This document shows positions 1-6,866 of a stretch of 22,799 bases of DNA, piece by piece. Every line of letters starts with the position of its first letter. Within the stretch, counting starts at the first letter, position 1. The notes beneath the pieces were generated by a model that ran no database searches, was not told where the DNA came from, and saw only the letters and a program-made list of their open reading frames with translations. The DNA lies in NCBI GenBank assembly GCA_019420065.1, contig JAHZHX010000033.1:1-22799 (forward strand), in the 5' to 3' direction. The translations under genes were made by a program, and so were the position numbers. This DNA is from Clostridiales bacterium. Its GTDB lineage: Bacteria > Bacillota > Clostridia > Christensenellales > Aristaeellaceae.

Positions 1-55
1 GAACGCCAGCCTGTCACGCTGGAGGTCATGGGTTCGAGCCCCATTCGGGTCGCCA
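1..55 (+). tRNA. tRNA-Asp (GTC), 5' end cut off by the window
   Basis: The anticodon arm CCAGC / CTGTCAC / GCTGG gives anticodon GTC, which reads Asp codons. A canonical T arm with loop TTCGAGC follows, and the CCA end is encoded at 53-55. The 5' acceptor strand and most of the D arm lie before the window. It is the first visible member of a four-tRNA string. Confidence 0.93.
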
Positions 56-67
56 TATTTTTTACTT

Positions 68-143
68 GCCTCGGTAGCTCAGCTGGTAGAGCAGCAGACT
101 GAAAATTTGCGTGTCGGTGGTTCGACTCCGCCCCGAGGCACCA
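68..143 (+). tRNA. tRNA-Phe (GAA)
   Basis: A complete cloverleaf is visible. The acceptor strands GCCTCGG and CCGAGGC pair, with discriminator A and encoded CCA at 141-143. The anticodon loop CTGAAAA gives GAA. The T loop is the canonical TTCGACT. It lies 12 bases after tRNA-Asp and 4 bases before tRNA-Gly, so the string is almost certainly one transcript. Confidence 0.97.
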
Positions 144-147
144 TTAT

Positions 148-223
148 GCGGTAGTAGCTCAGTTGGTAGAGCGCAACCTTGCCAAGGTTGAGGTCGCGAG
201 TCCGAGCCTCGTCTACCGCTCCA
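148..223 (+). tRNA. tRNA-Gly (GCC) with an unusual T loop
   Basis: The acceptor strands GCGGTAG and CTACCGC pair, with discriminator T and encoded CCA. The anticodon arm CAACC / TTGCCAA / GGTTG gives GCC. The D loop keeps the GG pair. The T loop reads TCCGAGC, so the position that is nearly always U55 (made into pseudouridine) is C here (base 202). The rest of the cloverleaf is intact, so I call it a functional tRNA. Confidence 0.95.
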
Positions 224-231
224 TTTTTTAA

Positions 232-306
232 GGCGCCGTAGCCAAGTGGTAAGGCGAAGGTCTGCAAAACCTTTATTCTCCGGTCCGAATCCGGACGGCG
301 CCTCCA
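232..306 (+). tRNA. tRNA-Cys (GCA) with an unusual T loop
   Basis: The acceptor strands GGCGCCG and CGGCGCC pair, with discriminator T and encoded CCA at 304-306. The anticodon loop CTGCAAA gives GCA. The T stem TCCGG/CCGGA is perfect, but the T loop is TCCGAAT, so C replaces U at position 55 (base 285), as in the preceding tRNA-Gly. It is the last tRNA before the terminator. Confidence 0.95.
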
Positions 307-312
307 AATAAG

Positions 313-350
313 GCAGTAGATTTTGTTGAAGATCTGCTGCTTTTTCTTTT
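313..350 (+). terminator. Rho-independent terminator of the tRNA operon
   Basis: The arms GCAGTAGAT (313-321) and ATCTGCTGC (332-340) form a 9-bp stem with one T-G wobble and a 10-base loop. A run TTTTTCTTTT follows. It sits 6 bases after tRNA-Cys and only 16 bases before the next start codon. Confidence 0.85.
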
Positions 351-366
351 GCCAAAAGGAGCACAC

Positions 367-846
367 ATGATTACCTTTGAAAAGTATGCCAAAGAAGATC
401 GCGCTTTATATGAAAGCCTTGTCTTTGACGAAGCCGTGATGAAAATGAATTACGGTCGGGTCTTTACAAAGGAAGAGGCCGATTTTTTGTTTCGCCATAT
501 CGTCGAGCACAACAGCCTGCACGCAAACGGCGGGTACTATAAGGTGTTTTCCCAGGAGCATAACTGCTATATCGGCTATGGCGCGCTGGCGGTCGATGAC
601 GAGACCCGAACCGTCGAGGTGGAATATATGGTTTTGCCAAAGTTTTGGCGTTGCGGTTTCGGCACAAAAATTCTGCTCCATCTGCTTGCATTATGCCGAA
701 AGACGGGCGTTCAAAAGGTCGAAGCCATCACCGATCCCGGAAACGGCGCTTCCAGGCGCATCTTGGAAAAAGCAGCCTTTTCTTTGGAAAAAGAATACCT
801 GAACGACGATGGCGACCCCGCCGTCCTATACGGTTTGACGCTTTAA
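367..846 (+). CDS. GNAT-family N-acetyltransferase, RimJ/RimL-like
   Basis: This 159-residue protein is a likely acetyl-CoA-dependent N-acetyltransferase of the cytoplasm; its substrate cannot be told. The central part VLPKFWRCGFGTKILLHLL matches GNAT motif A. The W-R-C-G-F-G there corresponds to the acetyl-CoA pyrophosphate loop in the W-x-x-G-x-G form usual in RimJ/RimL relatives. The later stretch with NGASRRILEKAAF matches the N-x-x-S-x-x-x-x-E-K-x-G-F motif, with Ala for the usual Gly. I chose ATG 367 because AAAGGAG at 355-361 is well placed; an in-frame TTG at 349 lies inside the terminator tract. No promoter is visible between the tRNA terminator and this gene, so expression may depend on read-through. 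The next gene, 41 bases on, is another GNAT protein of a different subtype. Confidence 0.85.
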   Translation: MITFEKYAKEDRALYESLVFDEAVMKMNYGRVFTKEEADFLFRHIVEHNSLHANGGYYKVFSQEHNCYIGYGALAVDDETRTVEVEYMVLPKFWRCGFGTKILLHLLALCRKTGVQKVEAITDPGNGASRRILEKAAFSLEKEYLNDDGDPAVLYGLTL

Positions 847-887
847 GAGGGAACGCTATTAAAAATATTTTAAAATCGAGGCCGCCT

Positions 888-1325
888 ATGATCATCCGGG
901 TCAGCGAAGAAACACTCTCCGCCGCCGCGCAGATCCACGCCCTGTCCTGGCAGGACTCGCACCGCGCCTTTTGCAGCGAGGCCTTCGTCCGCCTGCACAC
1001 CGCTACGCGCCAAAGGCAATACCTGTCGCAGGAAATGCAGGCCGGAAAACAGCTTTTTATGCTGATCCGGCAAGCGCCGGTCGGCATCGTCTCCGTCTAT
1101 GGCAGCCTGATTGAAAACCTGTATGTGCTGCCCGCCGCGCAGAACAAGGGCTGCGGCACGGAGCTGCTCCTTTTCGCCGTCAGCCAATGCAGCGGGCAGC
1201 CGCGCCTGTGGGTGCTTAACAACAACACGCGCGCGCAGGCGCTCTACCGCCGATACGGCTTCCGCCTGACGGGCAACAAGAATCAACTTACGGAGCATCT
1301 GTATGAGCTGGAGATGGCGCGCTGA
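888..1325 (+). CDS. GNAT-family N-acetyltransferase, RimI-like
   Basis: This 145-residue protein is a single-domain GNAT acetyltransferase. The stretch ENLYVLPAAQNKGCGTELL contains the acetyl-CoA loop Q-N-K-G-C-G. The C-terminal LWVLNNNTRAQALYRRYGFR is the usual N-x-x-A-x-x-x-Y-x-x-x-G-F motif B, where the Tyr often acts as general acid. The donor is acetyl-CoA; the acceptor is unknown. The start ATG 888 has GAGG at 878-881, six bases upstream. Upstream in-frame codons exist but overlap the preceding gene and have no ribosome binding site. Being 41 bases after the first GNAT gene on the same strand, it is probably co-transcribed with it. Confidence 0.85.
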   Translation: MIIRVSEETLSAAAQIHALSWQDSHRAFCSEAFVRLHTATRQRQYLSQEMQAGKQLFMLIRQAPVGIVSVYGSLIENLYVLPAAQNKGCGTELLLFAVSQCSGQPRLWVLNNNTRAQALYRRYGFRLTGNKNQLTEHLYELEMAR

Positions 1326-1384
1326 TCCGCGCCGTAACCCAGCTTTTATTTGGAAAATTATTAAAAATTTTTTTGAAATACTTC

Positions 1385-1413
1385 TTGACGTTTGCGTGCT
1401 GCTCTGCTAAAAT
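1385..1413 (+). promoter_or_regulatory. Sigma-70/SigA-type promoter of sdpR-sdpI
   Basis: TTGACG (1385-1390) and TAAAAT (1408-1413) are separated by exactly 17 bases. They lie 42 bases before the GTG start of the sdpR-like gene. Confidence 0.8.
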
Positions 1414-1427
1414 CTATTTAAGATTTT
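1409..1427. promoter_or_regulatory. Perfect inverted repeat, probable SdpR autorepression operator
   Basis: AAAATCT (1409-1415) and AGATTTT (1421-1427) are exact reverse complements around ATTTA. The site overlaps the -10 box and the likely transcription start. That is where an autorepressor of the ArsR/SdpR type would act. The assignment to SdpR is an inference from position. Confidence 0.6.
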
Positions 1428-1454
1428 TTTGAAGCAGTATGAGAGGAGGTCCCC

Positions 1455-1718
1455 GTGGCAATCAACGAGCTCCTTGCCGCCCTGGCAGACGATACGCGCA
1501 GGAAAATTCTGTTCCGGCTGAAAGGCGGCAAGATCAGCTCCGGCGAGCTGGCGCAGGACCTGGGCCTGTCCCCGCAGGCGCTGTCCTATCACCTGGCCAA
1601 ACTGAAAAAAGCCGGCCTGATCTATGAAACACGATACAAAAACTTTATCTATTACGAGCCCGACCTGACCATCCTGGACGAAGCGATTGTTTGGCTCAGC
1701 ACACTGAAAGGAGAATGA
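1455..1718 (+). CDS. sdpR: SdpR-like ArsR-family autorepressor
   Basis: This 87-residue winged helix-turn-helix protein is a probable autorepressor. The recognition region is GELAQDLGLSPQALSYHLAKL (about residues 31-51), followed by the wing GLIYETRYKNFIYYEPD. It has the typical ADDTRRKIL opening of ArsR-family repressors. It lacks the ELCVCDL metal-binding motif of ArsR/SmtB sensors. GTG 1455 is chosen because AGGAGG at 1444-1449 is ideally placed. In Bacillus subtilis SdpR represses sdpRI until SdpI, loaded with the toxin SdpC, captures it at the membrane. Here the stop codon is two bases before the sdpI-like start, and a perfect inverted repeat overlaps the promoter, which fits the same two-gene switch. 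Confidence 0.9.
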   Translation: MAINELLAALADDTRRKILFRLKGGKISSGELAQDLGLSPQALSYHLAKLKKAGLIYETRYKNFIYYEPDLTILDEAIVWLSTLKGE

Positions 1719-1720
1719 CC

Positions 1721-2377
1721 ATGAAAACGAAAAAACGCCTGTTTTACATCCTGATGCTGCTTCCCTTCGCCCTGGTGCTTTTGAGCCTGCCCTTCCTCCC
1801 CGATCAGGTTCCCGCCCATTATGGCAGCAATAGCCAGGTCACGCGCTGGGGCAGCAAGTACGAGCTGCTGCTGCTCCCGACCATCATCATCGGCTTTGGC
1901 GCGTTCCTGCTCAGCGTCTGCCGCTTCCTCGCCCGGTGCGAGAAGGACGGCTCCAATAACGCAAGCGCCTGTCTGCTGACGGGGATCATCCTGCTGCTGG
2001 CCTTCACCTGCATGACGGGCTATCTGCTTTTTGCCGCCTTCCGTCAGGTGGAGGACCTATCCACGCTGGCGCTGGGCCTTGACCAGCTTCTTACGCTCCT
2101 GATCGCCCTGCTGCTGATCGCAACGGGCAACGTCATGCCCAAGCTGCGCATGAACTCCGTCTTTGGCCTGCGCACCACCTGGAGTGTCAAAAACGAAACA
2201 GTCTGGAAAAAATGCCAGCGCTTTGGCGGTATTACCTTCATCGCCGCGGGTCTTGTCCTGCTGCCGGTAGGGCTGTTCGTCCGGGGGCTGGCGTGCGAGC
2301 TTGTCATGCTGCTGCTGCTTGTCGCGGTCAGTGTGATCGACGTGGTTTACAGCTACAAAATCTCGCAAAAATACTGA
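1721..2377 (+). CDS. sdpI: SdpI-like integral membrane protein (DUF1648 + SdpI)
   Basis: This 218-residue membrane protein has about six hydrophobic segments. The first loop, LPDQVPAHYGSNSQVTRWGSK, is the DUF1648 signature. The second half contains the conserved SdpI stretch GNVMPKLRMNSVFGLRTTWS followed by VKNETVWKKCQRFGG, with the invariant N-x-x-x-G-[LI]-R-T-x-W-[ST] core. In B. subtilis SdpI gives immunity to the SDP peptide and also acts as a signal receptor for SdpR. The start ATG 1721 uses AAAGGAG at 1707-1713, inside the end of sdpR, so translation is probably coupled. No sdpABC toxin genes lie in the window, so the ligand is unknown. No terminator follows before the next promoter. 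Confidence 0.9.
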   Translation: MKTKKRLFYILMLLPFALVLLSLPFLPDQVPAHYGSNSQVTRWGSKYELLLLPTIIIGFGAFLLSVCRFLARCEKDGSNNASACLLTGIILLLAFTCMTGYLLFAAFRQVEDLSTLALGLDQLLTLLIALLLIATGNVMPKLRMNSVFGLRTTWSVKNETVWKKCQRFGGITFIAAGLVLLPVGLFVRGLACELVMLLLLVAVSVIDVVYSYKISQKY

Positions 2378-2384
2378 TCTTCAT

Positions 2385-2413
2385 TTGACATTGTACGGCG
2401 GCTATGGTATAAA
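2385..2413 (+). promoter_or_regulatory. Strong sigma-70/SigA-type promoter of the GH36 gene
   Basis: A perfect TTGACA (2385-2390) and TATAAA (2408-2413) are 17 bases apart. They start eight bases after the sdpI stop codon, so the GH36 gene can be transcribed on its own. Confidence 0.82.
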
Positions 2414-2452
2414 ATGCTTATCTGCATCCGAAATCGAGAGGAGACAAAAGCA

Positions 2453-4519
2453 ATGGCATATACCTTGCGCGCCACGTCCGAGGGGCTGTGCGTATACCGG
2501 GACGAGCTGCCGCTGCTGGCCAACGTCGGCGGCTTTGTAGAATATCCCGGCACGAAGGAAAACATGCTCGCCTTGCCCTGCGCCGGAGCATGGCAGACGG
2601 ACGGCGAACGCGCCTTCTGCGATAACATGACGGTGGAGATCGCTCCCTGCGGCGAGGGCGTACTGCTGCGCGCCGGGCTGACCAACACGGGGGAATCCAT
2701 CGCGCAGGCCGAAATCTTTACCGCTCTGAGCTTTGATCTGCCCTATACCATCGAGCGGGCGCTGATTACCCGCCCCTTCGTCGCCAACCAAAACGTGCTG
2801 TGCGAGATGCGCTCGCAGATCGACACCGTGCGCACGGTCTATAACGCCGTGTATGAGAGCGTGGACAGCGCCGCCTTCGATTGCCTTACGGGCGGCAGTT
2901 TTGTGTTCGGCGCGGTATCGAGCGACCGGTACTTTCCTTACGTAACGCTCAGCCGCGAGGGGCATATGACTGCCTGCTGCCGGCTGGAAAGCCACCCGCT
3001 GCCCGCCGGGGAAACGGTATATTCCGAATGGTTCTGCCTGCTGCCGTGCGACAGCTGCCTCACCGGGCAGATCGAATACGCGCAGATCGTCGCCCGTTTG
3101 GCCGGTCTTGCGCCCATTCAAGCGGAAAATCCTTCCGGCTTCTGCACCTGGTATTATTACCTCAACCATATCTCCCCCGCCTGTATCCGCGACAACATGC
3201 GGGTGCTCAGCGCGCGTCGGGACACGCTGCCCGTGCGCTATATGCAGATTGACGACGGCTGGTTCGTCCGCTGGGGCGACTGGACGCCCAACCAGCGTTT
3301 TGGCGACATCTCCGCTCTGGCAGCCGAAATCAAGGCAGCCGGCTTCCGCCCCGGGCTGTGGTTTGCCCCCTTCGGCGCACATCCCGAAAGCGCTATCGTG
3401 CGCGAGCATCCCGACTGGTTTGTGCGCACGCGCGCGGGCGAGTCATGGCAGGGGCTCAAGGGCGGCGCGGGACGCATGTTCTCGGTAGACTTTACCCACC
3501 CCGAAGCGCTTGCCTGGCTGCGCGAAACGGTGCGCCGCATGACCTGGGACTGGGGCTTTGAATACCTGAAGATCGACATCATTTCCGACACCATTGCCCC
3601 CGGCGTGCATTATGACGAAAACGCCACGGCGCTGGAAAACATGCGCATCGGCATGCGTGCCATCCGCGAGGCGGCCAAGCCCGGCACGTTCATTCTGGGC
3701 TGCACGGCGCCCTTTATCCCCAGCTGCGCGCTGGTGGACGGCATGCGCGTTTCCTGCGACATTTTTGAGCGTTGGCAGTCGCTGCGCGACGTGTTCAACA
3801 GCGTACTCAAGCGCTATCATTTCCACCGCAATCTGTTTTTGAACGATGCGGACTGCCTGATTATCCGCAAAAAGGAAAACGAGGACGGCGAGTGCATGCG
3901 CCCCTGCACGCGCAGCGACCGCGAAATCCGCGCCTATGTCACGGCCATGGCGGCCTCCGGCGGGGCGCTGATGCTCTCGGACAAGCTGAAAAACCTTTCC
4001 GAAGCCCAGCTGCAAATGCTGGAAACGCTTTTCCCTCTCAACCAGCAGCCCGCGCTGCCGCTGGATCTGATGGATTCCTTCATTCCCGGCGTGCTGGACT
4101 TTGGCTGGCACGGCGGCGCGCGCACGGTCGCGGTCATCAACTGGGGCGACAGCGCCCGCGATTTTGCCGTACCGCAGGCAGGCGACTGCTTTGTGCTGGA
4201 ATTCTGGGATAAAGACTTCGCCCTGCATCATGGCGGCGATTTTATCGCACGCTTGCAGCCGCACGAGGCCAGGGTTTTCTTCTTCACGCCCGTGCAGGAG
4301 GCGGCCGTCATCGGCTCCTCAGCGGCGCTGGTCATGCAAACGGATTGGCTTTTCCAGGAAAATACCCTGCGGATCACAAGGCTCAAAAAGAACGAAACGG
4401 TATACCTGGCCGTCAAGGGGGCGATCCCCAGGGGCGCGGCTGTTGTCGGCTGTGCCGAGGGCTATGCCTGCTGCACCCTGCCGCTCACGGAAAACGATAC
4501 AACGCTCCGTCTGGACTAA
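2453..4519 (+). CDS. GH36-type alpha-galactosidase-like glycoside hydrolase
   Basis: This 688-residue protein has no signal peptide and is probably a cytoplasmic retaining glycosidase of clan GH-D. Residues about 1-225 form the N-terminal beta-sandwich, the middle a TIM barrel, and the last 120 residues a small beta domain. Barrel landmarks are QIDDGW (D267-D268), GLWFAPF, and YLKIDII with the likely nucleophile D375 in the K-x-D motif. MRVSCDIFERW carries the likely acid/base D436. These motifs are typical of alpha-galactosidases and raffinose-family enzymes. The exact glycan is not decidable from sequence. ATG 2453 is preferred because AGAGGAG (2437-2443) precedes it; an in-frame ATG at 2414 lies within the promoter and has no ribosome binding site. 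It stands alone, with its own promoter and terminator and no sugar transporter beside it. Confidence 0.88.
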   Translation: MAYTLRATSEGLCVYRDELPLLANVGGFVEYPGTKENMLALPCAGAWQTDGERAFCDNMTVEIAPCGEGVLLRAGLTNTGESIAQAEIFTALSFDLPYTIERALITRPFVANQNVLCEMRSQIDTVRTVYNAVYESVDSAAFDCLTGGSFVFGAVSSDRYFPYVTLSREGHMTACCRLESHPLPAGETVYSEWFCLLPCDSCLTGQIEYAQIVARLAGLAPIQAENPSGFCTWYYYLNHISPACIRDNMRVLSARRDTLPVRYMQIDDGWFVRWGDWTPNQRFGDISALAAEIKAAGFRPGLWFAPFGAHPESAIVREHPDWFVRTRAGESWQGLKGGAGRMFSVDFTHPEALAWLRETVRRMTWDWGFEYLKIDIISDTIAPGVHYDENATALENMRIGMRAIREAAKPGTFILGCTAPFIPSCALVDGMRVSCDIFERWQSLRDVFNSVLKRYHFHRNLFLNDADCLIIRKKENEDGECMRPCTRSDREIRAYVTAMAASGGALMLSDKLKNLSEAQLQMLETLFPLNQQPALPLDLMDSFIPGVLDFGWHGGARTVAVINWGDSARDFAVPQAGDCFVLEFWDKDFALHHGGDFIARLQPHEARVFFFTPVQEAAVIGSSAALVMQTDWLFQENTLRITRLKKNETVYLAVKGAIPRGAAVVGCAEGYACCTLPLTENDTTLRLD

Positions 4520-4577
4520 TTCCACACTACAAGAGCTATTACATAAATCATTTCAATCAATAAGCAACCCGCAAGCT

Positions 4578-4610
4578 CCGCTTTCAATATTGTATTGAAA
4601 GCGGTTTTTT
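4578..4610 (+). terminator. Rho-independent terminator after the GH36 gene
   Basis: A perfect 12-bp stem, CCGCTTTCAATA (4578-4589) with TATTGAAAGCGG (4593-4604), has a 3-base loop and is followed by TTTTTT (4605-4610). Confidence 0.93.
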
Positions 4611-4715
4611 CGGTTAATGTGCTGCATTTGCGCACTTTTCATTCTCTCCTGCTCCATACAATTCTCCAGTTTTTAACACTGAATTGCACGCCAATCGCTG
4701 TATAAAGCTATTTAA

Positions 4716-4727
4716 GGAAACGTTATT
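4716..4727. promoter_or_regulatory. Degenerate LacI-type half-palindrome upstream of the regulator
   Basis: GGAAACGTTATT shares 9 of 12 bases with the perfect palindrome at 4836-4847 and has the same AACGTT core with central CG. It could be an auxiliary operator about 120 bases upstream, suited to DNA looping. It is a weak match on its own. Confidence 0.35.
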
Positions 4728-4804
4728 TTGAAAATAAATAGAAAAAATAGCGTTTATATCATCAATTTCCTTCTATAATGTACAAATAAATGCCATATTA
4801 TACA

Positions 4805-4832
4805 TTTACATATCATATGAACGGTTTATAAT
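4805..4832 (+). promoter_or_regulatory. Promoter of the lacI-type gene and cluster
   Basis: TTTACA (4805-4810) and a perfect TATAAT (4827-4832) are 16 bases apart. A second TATAAT lies at 4774-4779 but lacks a convincing -35 box. The surrounding 4680-4860 stretch is strongly AT-rich compared with both neighbours. Confidence 0.7.
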
Positions 4833-4835
4833 AAA

Positions 4836-4847
4836 GGTAACGTTACC
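4836..4847. promoter_or_regulatory. LacI-family operator, perfect palindrome
   Basis: GGTAACGTTACC is a perfect 12-base palindrome with a central CG, the form usual for LacI-family repressors. It begins three bases after the -10 box, so a bound repressor would cover the transcription start. The probable ligand is the LacI-type protein encoded 36 bases downstream. Confidence 0.75.
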
Positions 4848-4882
4848 ACAGTAATATTTGATGCTTCAGGAGGTAAGATAGA

Positions 4883-5926
4883 GTGCAGGCCCCGGTAAAG
4901 AGAACCACCATCAAGGACGTAGCTCGTGAAGCGAGAGTTGCAACAACAACGGTGTCCCGCTATCTCAATAACGCAAAAAACATTGATCCCGAAATCGCAA
5001 AACGCATTGAACAGGCAATTGTGGCAACAAACTATCATCCCAATTTGCTGGCGCGCAGTCTAAAAATGCAGCGAAGTCAAATCATTTCATTAATCGTTCC
5101 CGATATTTGCAATCCATTTTACTCGCTGATGGCCAAAACCGCACAACGGTGTGTTAGTAAACGGAATTGTTTTTTGTCCCTCTACGACACAGATGGAGAT
5201 TCCTCAAAAGAAAATGCCGCTTTAGACCTGGCTTTGCAGCAAAACTGCTGCGGTATCCTGTTCGCCTCTCTTGATTTTAAGGCATCCTTACTGTATTCTG
5301 CCAACTTTGCCGATACGCCGCTTGTCGGGCTTAACGCTTACAGCCAAAAATTTCCCTACGATTTAGTACATGTAATGCCTAAAGGGGGTACATATCTTGC
5401 AATGAAGCATCTCTTATCCTTGGGGCATCGGCTCATTGCATTCGCTGGCGGTACACCAGAGTCAATCATAGCGGTCAACCGCAGAGACGGATACCTGACA
5501 GCATTGGAAGAAGCCGGCATTCCAGCCAATCCTCATTTTATTTTTGAGATGGGATTTTCGCAGCAGGACGGCTACAGGGCCGGGCGGTATTTTTCTTCCT
5601 TTTCGCCGTTGCCCACAGCCATTTGCTGTGCGAATGACCAAATTGCGCTGGGTGTAATCGAAGCGCTTCAAAGCTTAGGACTATCCGTGCCAGAAGATAT
5701 TTCCGTTACCGGAGTGGACAATATTCCGTATAGCTGTATCAGTAAACCATCGTTGACAACCGTTACAAATGACGGCGCGAAGTTTGCCGAGCTGGGAACA
5801 AAGCTGCTTTTTGAAAGAATTGACGGCATCTATTCCGGCGAAAAAAGAAAAGCAGTTGTTCCCAACACACTCATTGAACGCAACTCAACCTCAGCGCCAG
5901 TTCAGAACACAGGAGAAACAAATTAA
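4883..5926 (+). CDS. LacI-family transcriptional regulator
   Basis: This 347-residue protein has the LacI layout. An N-terminal helix-turn-helix and hinge helix (TTIKDVAREARVATTTVSRY near residues 6-27, then PNLLARSLK) come first. A periplasmic-binding-protein-like effector domain follows, beginning at QIISLIVPDICNPFYS and including the late FAGG, CANDQIALGV and SVTGVDN segments. The GTG start at 4883 has AGGAGG at 4868-4873. It very likely represses its own cluster through the palindrome just upstream. The effector is probably a sugar or riboside imported by the downstream transporter; that is inferred from neighbours. The stop codon overlaps the next start (TAATG), so the regulator and the ribokinase are translationally coupled. 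Confidence 0.93.
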   Translation: MQAPVKRTTIKDVAREARVATTTVSRYLNNAKNIDPEIAKRIEQAIVATNYHPNLLARSLKMQRSQIISLIVPDICNPFYSLMAKTAQRCVSKRNCFLSLYDTDGDSSKENAALDLALQQNCCGILFASLDFKASLLYSANFADTPLVGLNAYSQKFPYDLVHVMPKGGTYLAMKHLLSLGHRLIAFAGGTPESIIAVNRRDGYLTALEEAGIPANPHFIFEMGFSQQDGYRAGRYFSSFSPLPTAICCANDQIALGVIEALQSLGLSVPEDISVTGVDNIPYSCISKPSLTTVTNDGAKFAELGTKLLFERIDGIYSGEKRKAVVPNTLIERNSTSAPVQNTGETN

Positions 5927-6840
5927 TGGATATACTTGTAATCGGCTCTTTGAACATGGATATGACAATGTACCTTGACCGCTTTCCGCAAATAGGCGAA
6001 ACGCTTGCTTGCCGAGATATCCTTACCACGCCAGGCGGTAAAGGATCAAACCAGGCATTGGCTGCCGCGCGCATGGGCGCTCAGGTACAGATGGTCGGCT
6101 GCGTAGGCGACGATCTGTACGGCCAGGCATTGATTCATAATTTGTCCGAGAACGGCGTGGATGCAACGCATGTCAAAAGCTTGCCTGATATGACCACCGG
6201 TCTGGCGGTCATCACCGTTAGTAACGGCAATAATATGATTTTACTGAACGCCGGCGCAAACGCCTGTATCACGCCCTCGGATGTTGACGCTGTCATACCG
6301 CAGATTATCAAGGCGAAGGCAATGATTCTGCAAATGGAGATTCCTCTTGATACCGTGCTGCATGCCGCTACTATCGCACATGAGAACGGGGTATTGGTGA
6401 TTCTCAATCCCGCCCCCTATCAACCGCTGCCCGCTGAGCTGCTGAAAATGACGGACTACCTGATCCCCAATGAAACAGAGGCCATGGCGTTGCTGGGTTG
6501 GAAGCATTTGGACGAAAGCAATTCAGCGCAAGCCTTAGAAGCACTATGCGCCATGGGCGTCAAGCATCCCCTTATCACAATGGGCGACAAGGGGGTCGCC
6601 TATATGTCGCAGGGGATCCCGCATCTGGCGCCGTGCTTCCGTGTGAAGGCAATGGACACCACCGCAGCAGGCGATGTTTTTATCGGCGGATTCGTTAGCC
6701 GCACACTATGCGGCGACAGCTTGCCCGATGCGGTCAGCTTTGCCCAACGGGCTTCCGCACTGAGTGTTTCGCGTAAAGGCGCACAGGTTTCTATCCCAAC
6801 CTTCAAAGAAGTAGCAGCATATTTCCCTGATCTCTGCTAA
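5926..6840 (+). CDS. rbsK: Ribokinase (PfkB family)
   Basis: This 304-residue protein would phosphorylate D-ribose with ATP to ribose-5-phosphate in the cytoplasm. The start MDILVIGSLNMDMTMYLDRF and the GGKGSNQA motif (residues 37-44) are the ribokinase substrate-binding signatures. NPAPYQPLP and NETEAMALLG are typical of the middle. The C-terminal PfkB signature DTTAAGDVF contains the catalytic base D250; the usual DTTGAGDxF has Gly where Ala247 stands. The length fits the family. It overlaps the lacI stop by one base and precedes a nucleoside-hydrolase-like gene by 26 bases. That suggests its ribose comes from cleavage of a riboside. A close PfkB sugar kinase (for example of deoxyribose) is a less likely alternative. 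Confidence 0.9.
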   Translation: MDILVIGSLNMDMTMYLDRFPQIGETLACRDILTTPGGKGSNQALAAARMGAQVQMVGCVGDDLYGQALIHNLSENGVDATHVKSLPDMTTGLAVITVSNGNNMILLNAGANACITPSDVDAVIPQIIKAKAMILQMEIPLDTVLHAATIAHENGVLVILNPAPYQPLPAELLKMTDYLIPNETEAMALLGWKHLDESNSAQALEALCAMGVKHPLITMGDKGVAYMSQGIPHLAPCFRVKAMDTTAAGDVFIGGFVSRTLCGDSLPDAVSFAQRASALSVSRKGAQVSIPTFKEVAAYFPDLC

Positions 6841-6866
6841 CATTTTAAGAAAGAAGTGGTGTAATT

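Noticed and set aside
349..366. Six-codon N-terminal extension of the first GNAT protein from a TTG
   Set aside because: It starts within the T-run of the tRNA terminator and would place the ribosome binding site inside the coding region.
2402..3409. Minus-strand open frame of 335 codons opposite the GH36 gene
   Set aside because: The plus strand encodes a protein with clear GH36 motifs; the antisense frame has no recognisable domain.
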